From assembly GCA_050874665.1 (NCBI GenBank), contig JBNMLC010000011.1, forward strand, positions 38,809 to 102,808: DNA of 64,000 nt, written 5' to 3'. Below are positions 51,381-60,715 of the stretch, in pieces. The position numbers and the translations under genes were made by a program. The notes under the pieces are model-generated. The model was not told where the DNA came from. It worked only from the letters and a program-made list of their open reading frames with translations, and ran no database searches. How positions within the stretch are numbered: the stretch's first letter is position 1; every line of letters begins with the position of its first letter. This DNA comes from RUG11237 sp050874665. Lineage in GTDB: Bacteria; Bacillota; Clostridia; Lachnospirales; Lachnospiraceae.

Positions 51381-53927
51381 ATGAAGAAAGAATTTTTGGA
51401 TTTAAAAGAAATTTTAAGAGAACCAGATGTGTATTATGCTCATTCGAAGAGTGGCGGGGAAGGAGAAATACAATACGAGACATTAAAAGAACATACCACG
51501 TTGTGTCAGTACTATTTTGAAAAAATTTGTCATTGTAAGAAAATAGAAGAAAAAATGGAGTTCTTTTATCAGAAGTTTATGGGGAAAACATCGGAACAAA
51601 CAAAAAAATTATTTGATGAAATGTGGAAAAACGTTGTTACTTTTCATGATGTGGGAAAAGTTAATCCATTGTTTCAAAGCAACGTTTTACACAGAGAGGA
51701 TATAGTGAAAAATCCATCTTACAATTTAACAGGTTCTAAACATTCTGTATTATCTGCTGTAATTTATATGGACTATTATTTAGATAAAGCGGAACAATTA
51801 GAACATTATGAGGAGGCCCGTGGCTTGTTAATTCTCATTATGTGCCACGGCTATCTTATATCCAGACATCATAGTGGCTTGGTGTCTATGGAAGCTTTTT
51901 TAGTGGGAGAGCAAAAAGATGAACTGGATAAAGCAATTAAAGTATTAGAGAAAGAGTATAGAAAAATAGGGAAAAAACAATTCCTTTTTGATCAAGAATG
52001 TATCAAAGTAATGGGGCAGGAATTCAAGGATATAAATTGTACAAAACAGCAAAGTATATGGCTGTATTTATATGAAAAACTACTGTATTCTCTTTTGATT
52101 GCAGCGGATTATTATGCTACCTCGGAGTATATTTCGGGGATAAAGACGAAGGATATAGGAGAAATAGAAAATATATCAGAATTTTACGAGAGTTTTCAAA
52201 ACACAGAAATCAATCAGTCCATTCGTGAATATGAGAAAACGACATATCCCATGAAAAATCAAAAACTACAGGAAATACGTGACATCAATGTGTTGAGAAA
52301 AGAAATTTTTCTGGAGGCAGAGAAAAATTTGCTTGACAGTAAGGATTGCAGCATTTTTTATATTGAAGCACCCACAGGTAGTGGAAAATCCAATTTATCT
52401 ATGAATTTAAGTTTCAGACTCGCACAGTTGGATGAAGATTTAAAAAAAATATATTATATATATCCATTTAATACTTTAATTGAACAAAATCAAGAAATCA
52501 TGGAAAAAACTTTTGGAAATAATCAAGAAATTATGAAAAAGATTGCGGTCATAAATTCTATTACACCCATTAAACAGGTGACAAAAGAACGAGAAAGGGA
52601 AGAAGAACTGGAAAATGGTACATATTATGAGAGAGCTTTATTGAATAGGCAGTTTTTAAATTACCCCATCATTTTGACTACTCATGTAAGTTTATTTGAT
52701 ACTATATTTGGTGACAGTAAAGAGTCTGCATTTGGATTCCACCAATTGGTGGGGGGCATCTTAGTGTTGGACGAAATTCAGAGTTATAAGCATGAGATTT
52801 GGGGAGAAATTATTACATTTTTAACAGAGCTGTCAGAGTTTTTACATATGAAAATTATTATCATGTCGGCAACGCTTCCGAATTTGGAGAAATTGAAAAA
52901 AGAATCAATGCAAGCGTCCTATTTGATAAAGAGCAGAGATAGATATTTTAAACATGCTTGCTTTAAAGACCGTGTCAGTGTAAGCAGAGAATTATTACAA
53001 CAGGAAATGTCAATGGATCTTCTTTTGGAGCATGTGAAAGGGCAATGTGGCAATGGAAACAAGATACTCATTGAATTTATCAGAAAAGGGAGCGCGGAAG
53101 AATTTTATCAAATGCTGTTGAAGGAAGAGATACAAGAAACAGTACTTTGTATGACTGGAGACGATAGTATTTTGGAAAGAAAGCAAATGATAAAGAAAAT
53201 AAAGAATGAGAAAGGAATCATTCTGGTGTCAACTCAAGTGATAGAGGCTGGTGTGGACATTGATATGGATATTGGATACAAGGCTATTGCAAAAATGGAT
53301 AGTGAAGAACAGTTTATGGGAAGAATTAATCGCTCTTATACAAAGGGAAGAACTGGTATTGTATATTTTTTTCAGATGGATAATCCACAAAAAATCTATA
53401 CGGGAGATAGCAGGGCGAATCAGGAATTTCGCATTACAAACGAAACGATATGGGAGTGGATGAAAAACAAAAATTTCCCTGAATATTATAAAGGCATATT
53501 AGATTTGTGGAAGAAAAATCATGAAAGGGATTCGGAAATAAATGTTTATTCTGATTTAGTAAAAAAATTAGATTTTCCCAAAATTAAGAAAAAAATGCAG
53601 TTGATAGATGAAAGCAGATGGAACGTGTCCGTATATTTAGCAAGAGTGGTTGTCAATGAACAAGGAGAGAAAATAGACGGAAAAAAAGTATGGCAATCAT
53701 ATAAAAAATTATTGTATGATACAGAAATAAGTTATGCCCAAAAAAAGGTGAAGCTTTCAGAAGTTACTGCTAAAATGAATTACTTTATGTATCAGGTACA
53801 GCAGGTAGACTGTACTTATGATGAGCAGATAGGAGAAATTTTTTATATTGAAGAAGGGGAAAAATATATAAAAAATGGAAAAATTAATCGGGCAATGATT
53901 GTAGGGCAAATTAGCGAATTTATTTAG
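51381..53927 (+). CDS. cas3: Cas3 nuclease-helicase (HD domain at N-terminus)
   Basis: 848 residues. HD nuclease motifs: YAHSKS, YETLKEHTTLCQ, TFHDVGKVNPLFQ (HD) near residue 89 and a later RHHSGL. SF2 helicase motifs: APTGSGKSNLS (Walker A) near 331, VLDEIQSYK near 464, SATLPN near 495, STQVIEAGVDIDMD near 618 and QFMGRINRSY. It unwinds and degrades DNA bound by Cascade. ATG at 51381 is used because AAGAGGAAATGAT precedes it. The ten residues ending YCHFMG-like C-terminal domain are not further assigned. Confidence 0.93.
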   Translation: MKKEFLDLKEILREPDVYYAHSKSGGEGEIQYETLKEHTTLCQYYFEKICHCKKIEEKMEFFYQKFMGKTSEQTKKLFDEMWKNVVTFHDVGKVNPLFQSNVLHREDIVKNPSYNLTGSKHSVLSAVIYMDYYLDKAEQLEHYEEARGLLILIMCHGYLISRHHSGLVSMEAFLVGEQKDELDKAIKVLEKEYRKIGKKQFLFDQECIKVMGQEFKDINCTKQQSIWLYLYEKLLYSLLIAADYYATSEYISGIKTKDIGEIENISEFYESFQNTEINQSIREYEKTTYPMKNQKLQEIRDINVLRKEIFLEAEKNLLDSKDCSIFYIEAPTGSGKSNLSMNLSFRLAQLDEDLKKIYYIYPFNTLIEQNQEIMEKTFGNNQEIMKKIAVINSITPIKQVTKEREREEELENGTYYERALLNRQFLNYPIILTTHVSLFDTIFGDSKESAFGFHQLVGGILVLDEIQSYKHEIWGEIITFLTELSEFLHMKIIIMSATLPNLEKLKKESMQASYLIKSRDRYFKHACFKDRVSVSRELLQQEMSMDLLLEHVKGQCGNGNKILIEFIRKGSAEEFYQMLLKEEIQETVLCMTGDDSILERKQMIKKIKNEKGIILVSTQVIEAGVDIDMDIGYKAIAKMDSEEQFMGRINRSYTKGRTGIVYFFQMDNPQKIYTGDSRANQEFRITNETIWEWMKNKNFPEYYKGILDLWKKNHERDSEINVYSDLVKKLDFPKIKKKMQLIDESRWNVSVYLARVVVNEQGEKIDGKKVWQSYKKLLYDTEISYAQKKVKLSEVTAKMNYFMYQVQQVDCTYDEQIGEIFYIEEGEKYIKNGKINRAMIVGQISEFI

Positions 53928-53936
53928 GAGGGGAAA

Positions 53937-54428
53937 ATGAGAGTAAATGGAACATTGATGAATTACTATTTCCATTGTAAGCGTCAGTGCTACCTTCATG
54001 GAAATCGTTTAAATCTTGAGGACAATAGCGAACAGGTAAAGATAGGAAAGGCATTGCATGAGGAGAGGGATAAAAAAGAAAATACAGAAATTGCACTGGA
54101 AAATATTTGTTTGGATAAATTAAGCAGAGAGTATCTGACCGAGGTAAAAAAGTCTGATGCAGATGTGGAAGCGGCAAAGTGGCAGTTGCTTTTTTATCTG
54201 AAAGTTTTAAAGGAAAAAGGTATTGAGAGAAAGGGAAAACTGGAATTTATTGAAAAAGAAAAGTCAGGTAAAAAAATATTGTATTATGAATTAACTGCTG
54301 AAGTGGAGCAAGAATTGGAGGGTTATATTTATGAGATAGAGAGATTATTAGAAAGCGATGAGATACCGCAAGTTCTGAATAAAGCTAAATGTAAGAAGTG
54401 CGCTTATTATGAATATTGTTATATATAA
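53937..54428 (+). CDS. cas4: Cas4 RecB-like exonuclease
   Basis: 163 residues. The four iron-sulfur cysteines are visible: one in HCKRQCYL near residue 17 and CKKCAYYEYC at the end. The RecB nuclease motifs include EVKKSD near residue 64 and a QL segment in AAKWQLLFYLKVLK. Cas4 selects protospacers with a PAM and trims them for Cas1-Cas2. The ATG follows AGGAGGGGAAA. The gene is 12 nt upstream of cas1. Confidence 0.92.
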   Translation: MRVNGTLMNYYFHCKRQCYLHGNRLNLEDNSEQVKIGKALHEERDKKENTEIALENICLDKLSREYLTEVKKSDADVEAAKWQLLFYLKVLKEKGIERKGKLEFIEKEKSGKKILYYELTAEVEQELEGYIYEIERLLESDEIPQVLNKAKCKKCAYYEYCYI

Positions 54429-54440
54429 GGGGGAATAAGA

Positions 54441-55439
54441 ATGGGAAGTACACGTTATATAACATCAATGGGAGAGCTTACAAGAAAGGATAATTCTTTA
54501 TGTTTTCGTAAGAATGGGAAAAATGTATATATACCAATCGAAAATACCAGAGAAATTTACTGTTTAAATGAAGTTTCATTTAATACAAAATTATTGGATT
54601 TTTTATCGCAAAATCATGTGATGGTTCATTTCTTTAATTATTATGAAGGGTATAGTGGAACTTTTTATCCAAAGGATCAATATTTAAGCGGAAAGCTGTT
54701 AGTAAAGCAGGTGGAAGCATTTCAAAATAGAAGGTTACATATTGCAAAAAAAATAGTGCGGGGAATTGGGGAAAATATTTACGAAGTTTTATATCATTAT
54801 TATAAACATGATAAAAAGGAAGTTAAAGAAACGTTGGACTGGATTCGTAAGGAATTTTACCAAGGGGTGGAAAAGGTAGACAATATAAAATCGCTTATGG
54901 CGGTGGAAGGAGATATCTGGACTAGGTTTTATAATGATTTTCAATATTTTTTACCGACAGATTTTTTGATGAACAAACGGGTAAGAAGGCCACCCGATAA
55001 TCCAATGAATGCAATGGTTTCTTTTGGAAATACCTTACTTTATGGAAAAACAATTTCTTCCATTTATCAAACGCATTTAGATCAGCGAATCAGTTTTTTA
55101 CATGAACCTTCTGAAGGCAGATTTTCTTTAAGTCTTGACATGAGTGAGGTATTTAAACCTGTAATTGTATTTCGTACTATTTTTGAATTGGTTAATAATA
55201 GAAAAATACAGGTGGAGAAACATTTTGACAAAAAGGTAAATTATTGTCTTTTGAATGAAGAAGGCAGGAAGATTTTTATAGAAGCATTTGAGGGGCGCCT
55301 GGAATCGGTCTATCTTCATCCCGGACTAAAAAGAAAAGTGACATACCGTACGGCAATCAAGTTAGACTGTTATAAATTGATTAAATACATTTTAGAAGAA
55401 AAGGAATTTACACCATTTAGTTTGAAAGGGGGATTTTAA
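54441..55439 (+). CDS. cas1: Cas1 integrase (type I-B)
   Basis: 332 residues with the active-site residues: Glu near 155 in MAVEGDIWTRFYNDF, His near 220 in SFLHEPSEGRF and Asp near 233 in SLSLDMSEVFKP. Also PPDNPMNAMVSFGNTLLYG, a common Cas1 segment. It inserts new spacers at the leader end. Its stop codon TAA overlaps the cas2 start by one base (TAATG). Confidence 0.95.
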   Translation: MGSTRYITSMGELTRKDNSLCFRKNGKNVYIPIENTREIYCLNEVSFNTKLLDFLSQNHVMVHFFNYYEGYSGTFYPKDQYLSGKLLVKQVEAFQNRRLHIAKKIVRGIGENIYEVLYHYYKHDKKEVKETLDWIRKEFYQGVEKVDNIKSLMAVEGDIWTRFYNDFQYFLPTDFLMNKRVRRPPDNPMNAMVSFGNTLLYGKTISSIYQTHLDQRISFLHEPSEGRFSLSLDMSEVFKPVIVFRTIFELVNNRKIQVEKHFDKKVNYCLLNEEGRKIFIEAFEGRLESVYLHPGLKRKVTYRTAIKLDCYKLIKYILEEKEFTPFSLKGGF

Positions 55440-55735
55440 TGGCAAATACGAAACGTATCAATTATAATTATGTGTTTGTATTTTATGATGTAAATGAAAA
55501 GCGCGTGCAGAAGGTATTTAAGGTATGCAAAAAGTATTTATCTCATTATCAGAATTCAGTATTTCGAGGTGAAATGTCACCATCAAAATTGATTCGATTT
55601 AAAAACGACCTGAAACCAATTATAAATGACACAGAGGACTTTTTGTGTATCATTAAATTAATGAATGATAATGTTTTTGGGGAGGAGGTGCTTGGTAAGA
55701 GGGATAGGGAAACGGGAGAAACTCTTATCCTATAA
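55439..55735 (+). CDS. cas2: Cas2 (type I-B)
   Basis: 98 residues with the ferredoxin fold start NYNYVFVFYDVNEKRVQKVFK and YLSHYQNSVFRGEMSPSKL. It is the dimeric core of the Cas1-Cas2 integrase. Last gene of the operon; the CRISPR leader follows. Confidence 0.95.
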   Translation: MANTKRINYNYVFVFYDVNEKRVQKVFKVCKKYLSHYQNSVFRGEMSPSKLIRFKNDLKPIINDTEDFLCIIKLMNDNVFGEEVLGKRDRETGETLIL

Positions 55736-55908
55736 TTTTACCAGGCGGAAAAACGAAAAGAATTCAGTTATGCTTGTAAAATCAAGGAGAAACGGAAATG
55801 AAAAGTAAATTCATATAAATCAATAAAGGGTTGGTAAAAAATGGATAATCACTTGAAAAATATGCAAAGAATAAATATAATGGAGATAAAAATAGCGTAA
55901 ATGCGTTG
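55736..55908 (+). promoter_or_regulatory. CRISPR leader with promoter
   Basis: AT-rich noncoding DNA between cas2 and the first repeat. TTGAAA (55853-55858), 17 nt, TATAAT (55876-55881) is an excellent promoter, putting the start of the pre-crRNA about 20 nt before repeat 1. The newer, uniform repeats lie on this side, which agrees with spacer addition here. Confidence 0.8.
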
Positions 55909-57361
55909 GTTAAATAGAAACATGGGATGTATTTGAAAATCGCTTTTTCCTTTTCCATTTTCTCGTTTATTAGTTAAATAGAAACATGGGATGTATTTGA
56001 AAGCAACAACGGTATGCATCAAAACTCAAATATTTAGTTAAATAGAAACATGGGATGTATTTGAAAATACATATGATAATGCTGAACAGCAACAAACTGC
56101 GTTAAATAGAAACATGGGATGTATTTGAAACTTATATTTGTTTTTTCTCCTGTTTCCGGCTGTTCGTTAAATAGAAACATGGGATGTATTTGAAAAAAGA
56201 CTATGTAGCACCGTCCAGTTTCTGGTTTAAGTTAAATAGAAACATGGGATGTATTTGAAACCACAACAAGACTCTCTTGCAGAATATAAGTCAATCGTTA
56301 AATAGAAACATGGGATGTATTTGAAAATGTTATTTTTATGAATGGGTTTTTGATCCTATTAGTTAAATAGAAACATGGGATGTATTTGAAATGCAACCAA
56401 GTATGTTATGTTTGTTTTTTGTATATGGTTAAATAGAAACATGGGATGTATTTGAAACTTTCTTCCCCCAAGGCAAATACGGCTAGTTTCTTTGTTAAAT
56501 AGAAACATGGGATGTATTTGAAATTGATGAGGCGCATGAACAGTTTAAAATGAAACATAGTTAAATAGAAACATGGGATGTATTTGAAAACTTCCCTTTT
56601 CTAAAAAGCAGAAAACGGAACTTGTTAAATAGAAACATGGGATGTATTTGAAAAAAAAGGAACAGTGGAGCAGATGAACACCGATCTGTTAAATAGAAAC
56701 ATGGGATGTATTTGAAAAAGACAACCAATAACAACTCCCCCCTGGTTAATCGGTTAAATAGAAACATGGGATGTATTTGAATAATTGTAGGTGATTGTTA
56801 TTCTAGTGCAAAATATGCGTTAAATAGAAACATGGGATGTATTTGAATGGAATATCCCACCGAAAATATAACCGTTAATACCTAGTTAAATAGAAACATG
56901 GGATGTATTTGAATGTTGTTTTGTTGTTCCTCTTTTTATTTCGTTATAGTTAAATAGAAACATGGGATGTATTTGAATGATTATCTCGAACGTGTATTCG
57001 TATGGTTTGCAATCGTTAAATAGAAACATGAGATGTATTTGAATTGAAATGCAGAAAGAAGAAGAATATGAGGAAATGAAGTTAAATAGAAACATGAGAT
57101 GTATTTGAATAACGTTAATTTTTTCCAATTTTTAGAAGTTTTCCCTGTTAAATAGAAACATGAGATGTATTTGAATATTGCAGGTATTATTAAGATAGGT
57201 ATTCCAGGCCGTTAAATAGAAACATGAGATGTATTTGAATGGGCATTATGGGAACCATGTGGGAAGAGTTGGGAGAAGTTAAATAGAAACATGAGATGTA
57301 TCTGAATCTGCACTTCCTGTGAAGTAACTAACCACCATAGCGTTAAGCTGAATAGAAACAA
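55909..57361 (+). CRISPR. Type I-B CRISPR array, 22 full repeats plus one degenerate terminal repeat
   Basis: 30-nt repeats starting GTTAAATAGAAACATG and ending GTATTTGAAA or GAAT; spacers are 34-37 nt. First repeat 55909-55938, full repeats 2 to 22 at about 64-67 nt intervals to 57278-57307, then a degenerate copy starting at 57342 (GTTAAGCTGAATAGAAACA). Repeats 1-13 have GGGATG and end GAAA; 14-17 have GGGATG and end GAAT; 18-21 have GAGATG and end GAAT; repeat 22 also has ATCTGAAT. Spacer 11 (56590-56623) matches the nearby prophage at 58838-58871 in 29 of 34 positions. Confidence 0.97.
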
Positions 57362-57536
57362 AATTAGCGGTGTTGAGAGTGCTGCAAAATCGTGGGTTGC
57401 TAAAACAGACTCAAAATGTGTTTGATGTACCAGCGGATATGGCTGGAAAGAGAATTTCTGCTTTCCGATTTTAAAAATTTCATCGAAGAGTTCATAACTT
57501 CCCTAAAAAGCTTCGGTGTCAAAACTTTTTAGGTAC
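57362..57536. terminator. Post-array gap with bidirectional terminator
   Basis: CCTAAAAAG (57502-57510) and CTTTTTAGG (57525-57533) form a perfect 9-bp stem 4 nt beyond the stop of the minus-strand gene. It can end that transcript and perhaps the pre-crRNA. The DNA between the last repeat and this hairpin contains a 34-codon open stretch without a start codon, probably old coding debris. Confidence 0.6.
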
Positions 57537-58424
57537 TCAAAGCGTTAAGTTGTCAAAAAAGTTTGGTGTGTCTAACAACTCATGCTGATAACGAAGTAGA
57601 AATCCGATTACTTCAGGTGCGGCATCTTGTAAACCCTCTTGCAATATAGGAAGTGTCTGGGAGGTAATATATCCCGTATCAGCCATAATCTTCAAGTATC
57701 GTATATCATCACGAAATTCATTACAAAGCATAAAAAAAGGAACGGTATGTTCGTGAGCAAGTGAACCCTCAGGCATATGGGAAGATAAATAGTCGTACAG
57801 TACCTTTCGTGTGGAATCCTTTAGGAAGGCAGGATAAAGAAGGCGCTGAAATACAAGTGCAGTTTTTTCCTGTTGCCGTTGCTTTACAAACTTTTGCGTT
57901 TGTGAATCTAAATCCTCTACACTGAACCAACCTAGAAAAACAGGTTCAAACCCTGTTTGATCCGACGCAGACAGAAATTGAATTAAAATATTATCATAAT
58001 CCTCCATCCATTCGCCATGCCTTAGTGCATCTCCGGCACACTCAGGGCAACACAGGGAAGGAGAGTTCAGCACAGTGACAGCAGAAGCTAAAAAATAGGG
58101 AAGCCCTGGGTTCATAGAGCAATCCGGCTCAATTTTAATTTCCGTTAAATTGATGCAATCCAAAAACACATGTTTTCCTAAAATAAGAGAATGGGCCGGC
58201 AGGGTAAGAATTTTTAGATTTTTCATATGTGCAAATCCCCAGTCTCCAATTTCTTGGACGGTTTCCGGCAAAGTAAGATGTGTGATACTTTTACAGCTTA
58301 AAAAAGCTTTGGCTCCAATTTTAGTGACAGGAAAGGAGTCTGCAAAGGCAGGAACGGATAAATGCTGTGCGTTACCACTATACCCTTTTAAAAAGTAATT
58401 GTTATCTTCTATTTCAAATTTCAT
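57537..58424 (-). CDS. BspA-type leucine-rich repeat protein, cytoplasmic
   Basis: 295 residues, starting MKFEIEDNNYFLKGYSG. Residues of about 20-115 are three to four LRR_5 units (SKSITHLTLPETVQEIGDWGF-like, HMKNLKILTLPAHS), followed by a helical domain with CCPEC (residue about 148) that may bind metal. There is no signal peptide, unlike the other leucine-rich proteins here, so it is probably intracellular. The start at 58424 is preferred over one 24 codons upstream because GGAGG precedes it. It separates the CRISPR array from the prophage. Confidence 0.75.
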   Translation of the reverse strand: MKFEIEDNNYFLKGYSGNAQHLSVPAFADSFPVTKIGAKAFLSCKSITHLTLPETVQEIGDWGFAHMKNLKILTLPAHSLILGKHVFLDCINLTEIKIEPDCSMNPGLPYFLASAVTVLNSPSLCCPECAGDALRHGEWMEDYDNILIQFLSASDQTGFEPVFLGWFSVEDLDSQTQKFVKQRQQEKTALVFQRLLYPAFLKDSTRKVLYDYLSSHMPEGSLAHEHTVPFFMLCNEFRDDIRYLKIMADTGYITSQTLPILQEGLQDAAPEVIGFLLRYQHELLDTPNFFDNLTL

Positions 58425-58720
58425 GTTGCCCTCCGATTTACACAAAAATTTCAGAAACAAATATAAAAAATAATTAGTCTTGCTGTATATTTTCATAGCT
58501 TATTTATAAAATTTATACTATCATGTGCGAAAAAGAATTTCAATGCAATACTTGTGAAATAGTCCGGAATAGTCGCTAAATGTCAACATCAAGTTACCGA
58601 TTTGTAGATTTTAACCAATACCAAGTTTATTTTCTACTTATATAATGCAATCACTAAGAATTTAGTTATTTTTACCAATTATAATTATAATACGTGTACC
58701 ATTCCTAAACCCTCCAAAGG
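58425..58720. other. Noncoding DNA upstream of the LRR gene; probable prophage boundary zone
   Basis: AT-rich, no coding frame and no obvious attachment repeats. It contains the promoter region of the minus-strand LRR gene. The left end of the prophage should lie within or just after this stretch. Confidence 0.4.
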
Positions 58721-58788
58721 ATAACTAAGGGATTAAAATACAATCCCTAAGTTATTCTACTGTGCCCCTTCCCCATCTCCAGGGGGCA
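58721..58788. repeat. Two prophage hairpins (possible ssDNA phage origin or packaging structures)
   Basis: ATAACTAAGGGATT (58721-58734) is inverted at 58742-58755 with one mismatch and a 7-nt loop. TGCCCCT (58763-58769) pairs with AGGGGGCA (58781-58788) with one extra G. Such stacked hairpins are common in noncoding regions of single-stranded DNA phages. Confidence 0.6.
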
Positions 58789-58837
58789 AAAAAGTTTCTT
58801 GTCGCAAAATAAAATCTCATCCTGAACCGATTTTTCA

Positions 58838-58871
58838 ACTCCCCTTCTCTAAAAAGCAGAGAAGTGAACTT
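58838..58871 (+). repeat. Prophage hairpin matching CRISPR spacer 11 (29/34) with TCA flank
   Basis: CTTCTCT (58844-58850) and AGAGAAG (58858-58864) form a perfect 7-bp stem around AAAAAGC. The 34 bases match spacer 11 except positions 4, 10, 24, 27 and 28. Positions 10 and 24 pair with each other in the hairpin and change together (T-A in the spacer, C-G here). TCA lies directly 5' at 58835-58837. Confidence 0.8.
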
Positions 58872-59291
58872 AAAAAATCTCATTTACATATTCAAGACGA
58901 CCGATTTTATTTCTCTTTGTATCTCCCTGCAATTCCTATTCGTATAACTGTTTTCCTCTCATGCTCTCAAAGTCTATCTTCCAGTAGAGAAAAATAAAGT
59001 ACCGCAAAAATAAATTATAAAAGATTACAAGAAAAACATTTGTAATTTTTTATAATTTTTTTTTGTCTAAAATCCTTAAAAAACAAAGGATTTTTACTTG
59101 ATTTTTGCTCTACCTCCAGATATCCAATAAGAGCACGAAAGGACAACAGCTATACGAACATTAATTTTCGGAAGCCACAAAAAGAAATAAAATCTAATTT
59201 TCTTTTTTTTCGCACTCAGGAGCAGCAAGCTGCCGAACATTAATTTTCAAAGACACAACAAAATTTTATCTAAAAGGAAAAGGTGATTATT
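58872..59291. other. Prophage noncoding region with repeated CGAACATTAATTTTC
   Basis: No coding frame. The 15-mer CGAACATTAATTTTC occurs at 59155-59169 and 59234-59248, each followed by A-rich sequence containing AAATAAAATCT-like or AAATTTTATCT-like text, and each preceded by CAGCT or AAGCT. The copies may be iterons or regulatory sites of the following genes. Confidence 0.45.
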
Positions 59292-59513
59292 ATGAAATTA
59301 ACAAGAGAAGAAACAATTCGAATTTTCGTAAAAAACAGCTTAAAAGACATTCTCCGCTGCGCAAAAAAAGGACGAAAATATTGTGCAAATGAGTACATAA
59401 ACCAACTAGAAGGAGCAATATACTATATGTGGGTGGCTGAAGATATAACCGAAGAATCTTATGAAAGAATAAAAAACTTAATTAGACTTATAGAAGTAAG
59501 GTATAAAGTTTAA
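59292..59513 (+). CDS. Small prophage protein of unknown function
   Basis: 73 residues, basic and helical (MKLTREETIRIFVKNSLKDI, later EESYERIKNLIRLIEVRYKV). AAAGGTG stands before the ATG. No family recognised. Its place before the transposase suggests a small regulatory or accessory protein of the phage. Confidence 0.55.
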   Translation: MKLTREETIRIFVKNSLKDILRCAKKGRKYCANEYINQLEGAIYYMWVAEDITEESYERIKNLIRLIEVRYKV

Positions 59514-59572
59514 TTAATAAGCTGCCCTAACGGCTATACGGGGAAAATTACTTGCAAAGAGAGATTTAACCC

Positions 59573-60625
59573 ATGGGAAAACATTACACACAATTTACCG
59601 AAAGGGAACGGTACCAACTGGAAGCACTCCTTAAAGTTGGAACTCCGAAGTACAAAATAGCTAAGATTCTTGGAAAATGTCCAAAAACAATTTACAACGA
59701 AATTAAGCGGGGAACGGTAGAGCAATTAAATACCGACTTAACTAAACGAAAGGAATATCTAGCTGATAGGGGGCAACAAGTGTATCGGGAAAATAAAAGC
59801 GTCCAAGGGGCTAACTTAAAGATTGCAAACGATTATAAGTTAGCTGAACATATCGAAAACCGAATAATAAACGATAAATATAGTCCTAATGCTGTATTAA
59901 TGGAAATTTCCAATAATTCAAACTTGAATTTTAAGACTACCATTTGCAAAACAACACTTTACAGCTATATCAACAAAGGAATCTTCCTGAATCTTACAAA
60001 TAAACACTTACCAGTTAAGAGAAAAGGAAAGAAGCAGGATTATAAGCGAACAGTGGCATTAAAAAATACAAAGGGGCGAAGTATAGAAGAACGACCAAAG
60101 GAATTACTGGAACGAAAAGACTTTGGACACTGGGAATTAGATACTGTAGTTGGAGCAAGAGGAAAAGGAAAAGCTTGTTTATTAGTTTTTACAGAACGAA
60201 GTACCAGAACCGAATTAATCCGAAAAATACCGGACAAGAAAGTAAATTCTGTTTGTAAAATATTAGACAAAATAGAAAAAGAACTGGGAGCAAAGAAGTT
60301 CCGGGAAACTTTTAAAACTATAACAATGGACAACGGAGTTGAATTTTTAGATTCCAAGGGGATAGAAAAAAGCTGTGTAAACAAAGTAACGCCACGTACG
60401 ACAACTTATTACTGTCATCCGTTTAGTAGTTGGGAGAGGGGGAGTAATGAAAACGCTAACAAGTTAATCAGGAGATTCATACCAAAAGGGGAAGTTATAG
60501 AAAATTATACAGACGAATACATAGCTTACATTGAACACTGGGTTAATAACTATCCAAGAAAATTATTTTCCGGAAAATCATCACAACAGAAATTGTGTGA
60601 ATTGTCCGAAAATAAGGTTGCATAA
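59573..60625 (+). CDS. IS30-family DDE transposase (prophage-borne)
   Basis: 350 residues. N-terminal helix-turn-helix FTERERYQLEALLKVG and ILGKCPKTIYNEIKRGTV, then DDE residues: Asp near 189 in HWELDTVVGA, Asp near 253 in ITMDNGVEF and Glu in ERGSNENANKLIRRF near 293. The whole is typical of IS30 transposases. No clear terminal inverted repeats were found immediately outside the gene. Since it is flanked by inovirus genes, it more likely serves phage integration, as reported for several filamentous phages, than an independent IS. Confidence 0.92.
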   Translation: MGKHYTQFTERERYQLEALLKVGTPKYKIAKILGKCPKTIYNEIKRGTVEQLNTDLTKRKEYLADRGQQVYRENKSVQGANLKIANDYKLAEHIENRIINDKYSPNAVLMEISNNSNLNFKTTICKTTLYSYINKGIFLNLTNKHLPVKRKGKKQDYKRTVALKNTKGRSIEERPKELLERKDFGHWELDTVVGARGKGKACLLVFTERSTRTELIRKIPDKKVNSVCKILDKIEKELGAKKFRETFKTITMDNGVEFLDSKGIEKSCVNKVTPRTTTYYCHPFSSWERGSNENANKLIRRFIPKGEVIENYTDEYIAYIEHWVNNYPRKLFSGKSSQQKLCELSENKVA

Positions 60626-60666
60626 GCACCGGATCCAGTCCAGCGAAAATTAAATTGTCAGAAAAT

Positions 60667-60701
60667 AATAAACCTATCACTTTAAAAGCAATAGGTTTAT
60701 T
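60667..60701. terminator. Bidirectional terminator between transposase and Rep genes
   Basis: AATAAACCTAT (60667-60677) and ATAGGTTTATT (60691-60701) form an 11-bp stem between convergent genes. It suits both transcripts although the T-run is imperfect. Confidence 0.65.
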
Positions 60702-60715
60702 AAGCTTATCTAATT

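Noticed and set aside
55939..55972. Possible match of spacer 1 to zot DNA near 62490
   Set aside because: Both are T/C-rich low-complexity tracts with shifted runs and no consistent alignment.
56718..56752. Possible match of spacer 13 to the end of zot near 61921
   Set aside because: Only a short C-rich stretch is shared and the flanks differ; the similarity is no better than chance.
56561..57128. Minus-strand open frames with repeated HPMFLFN-like units
   Set aside because: They are translations of the CRISPR repeats and spacers, not proteins.
59573..60625. Independent IS30 insertion interrupting the prophage
   Set aside because: No terminal inverted repeats or target duplication were found, and the transposase is placed as in other transposase-encoding inoviruses.
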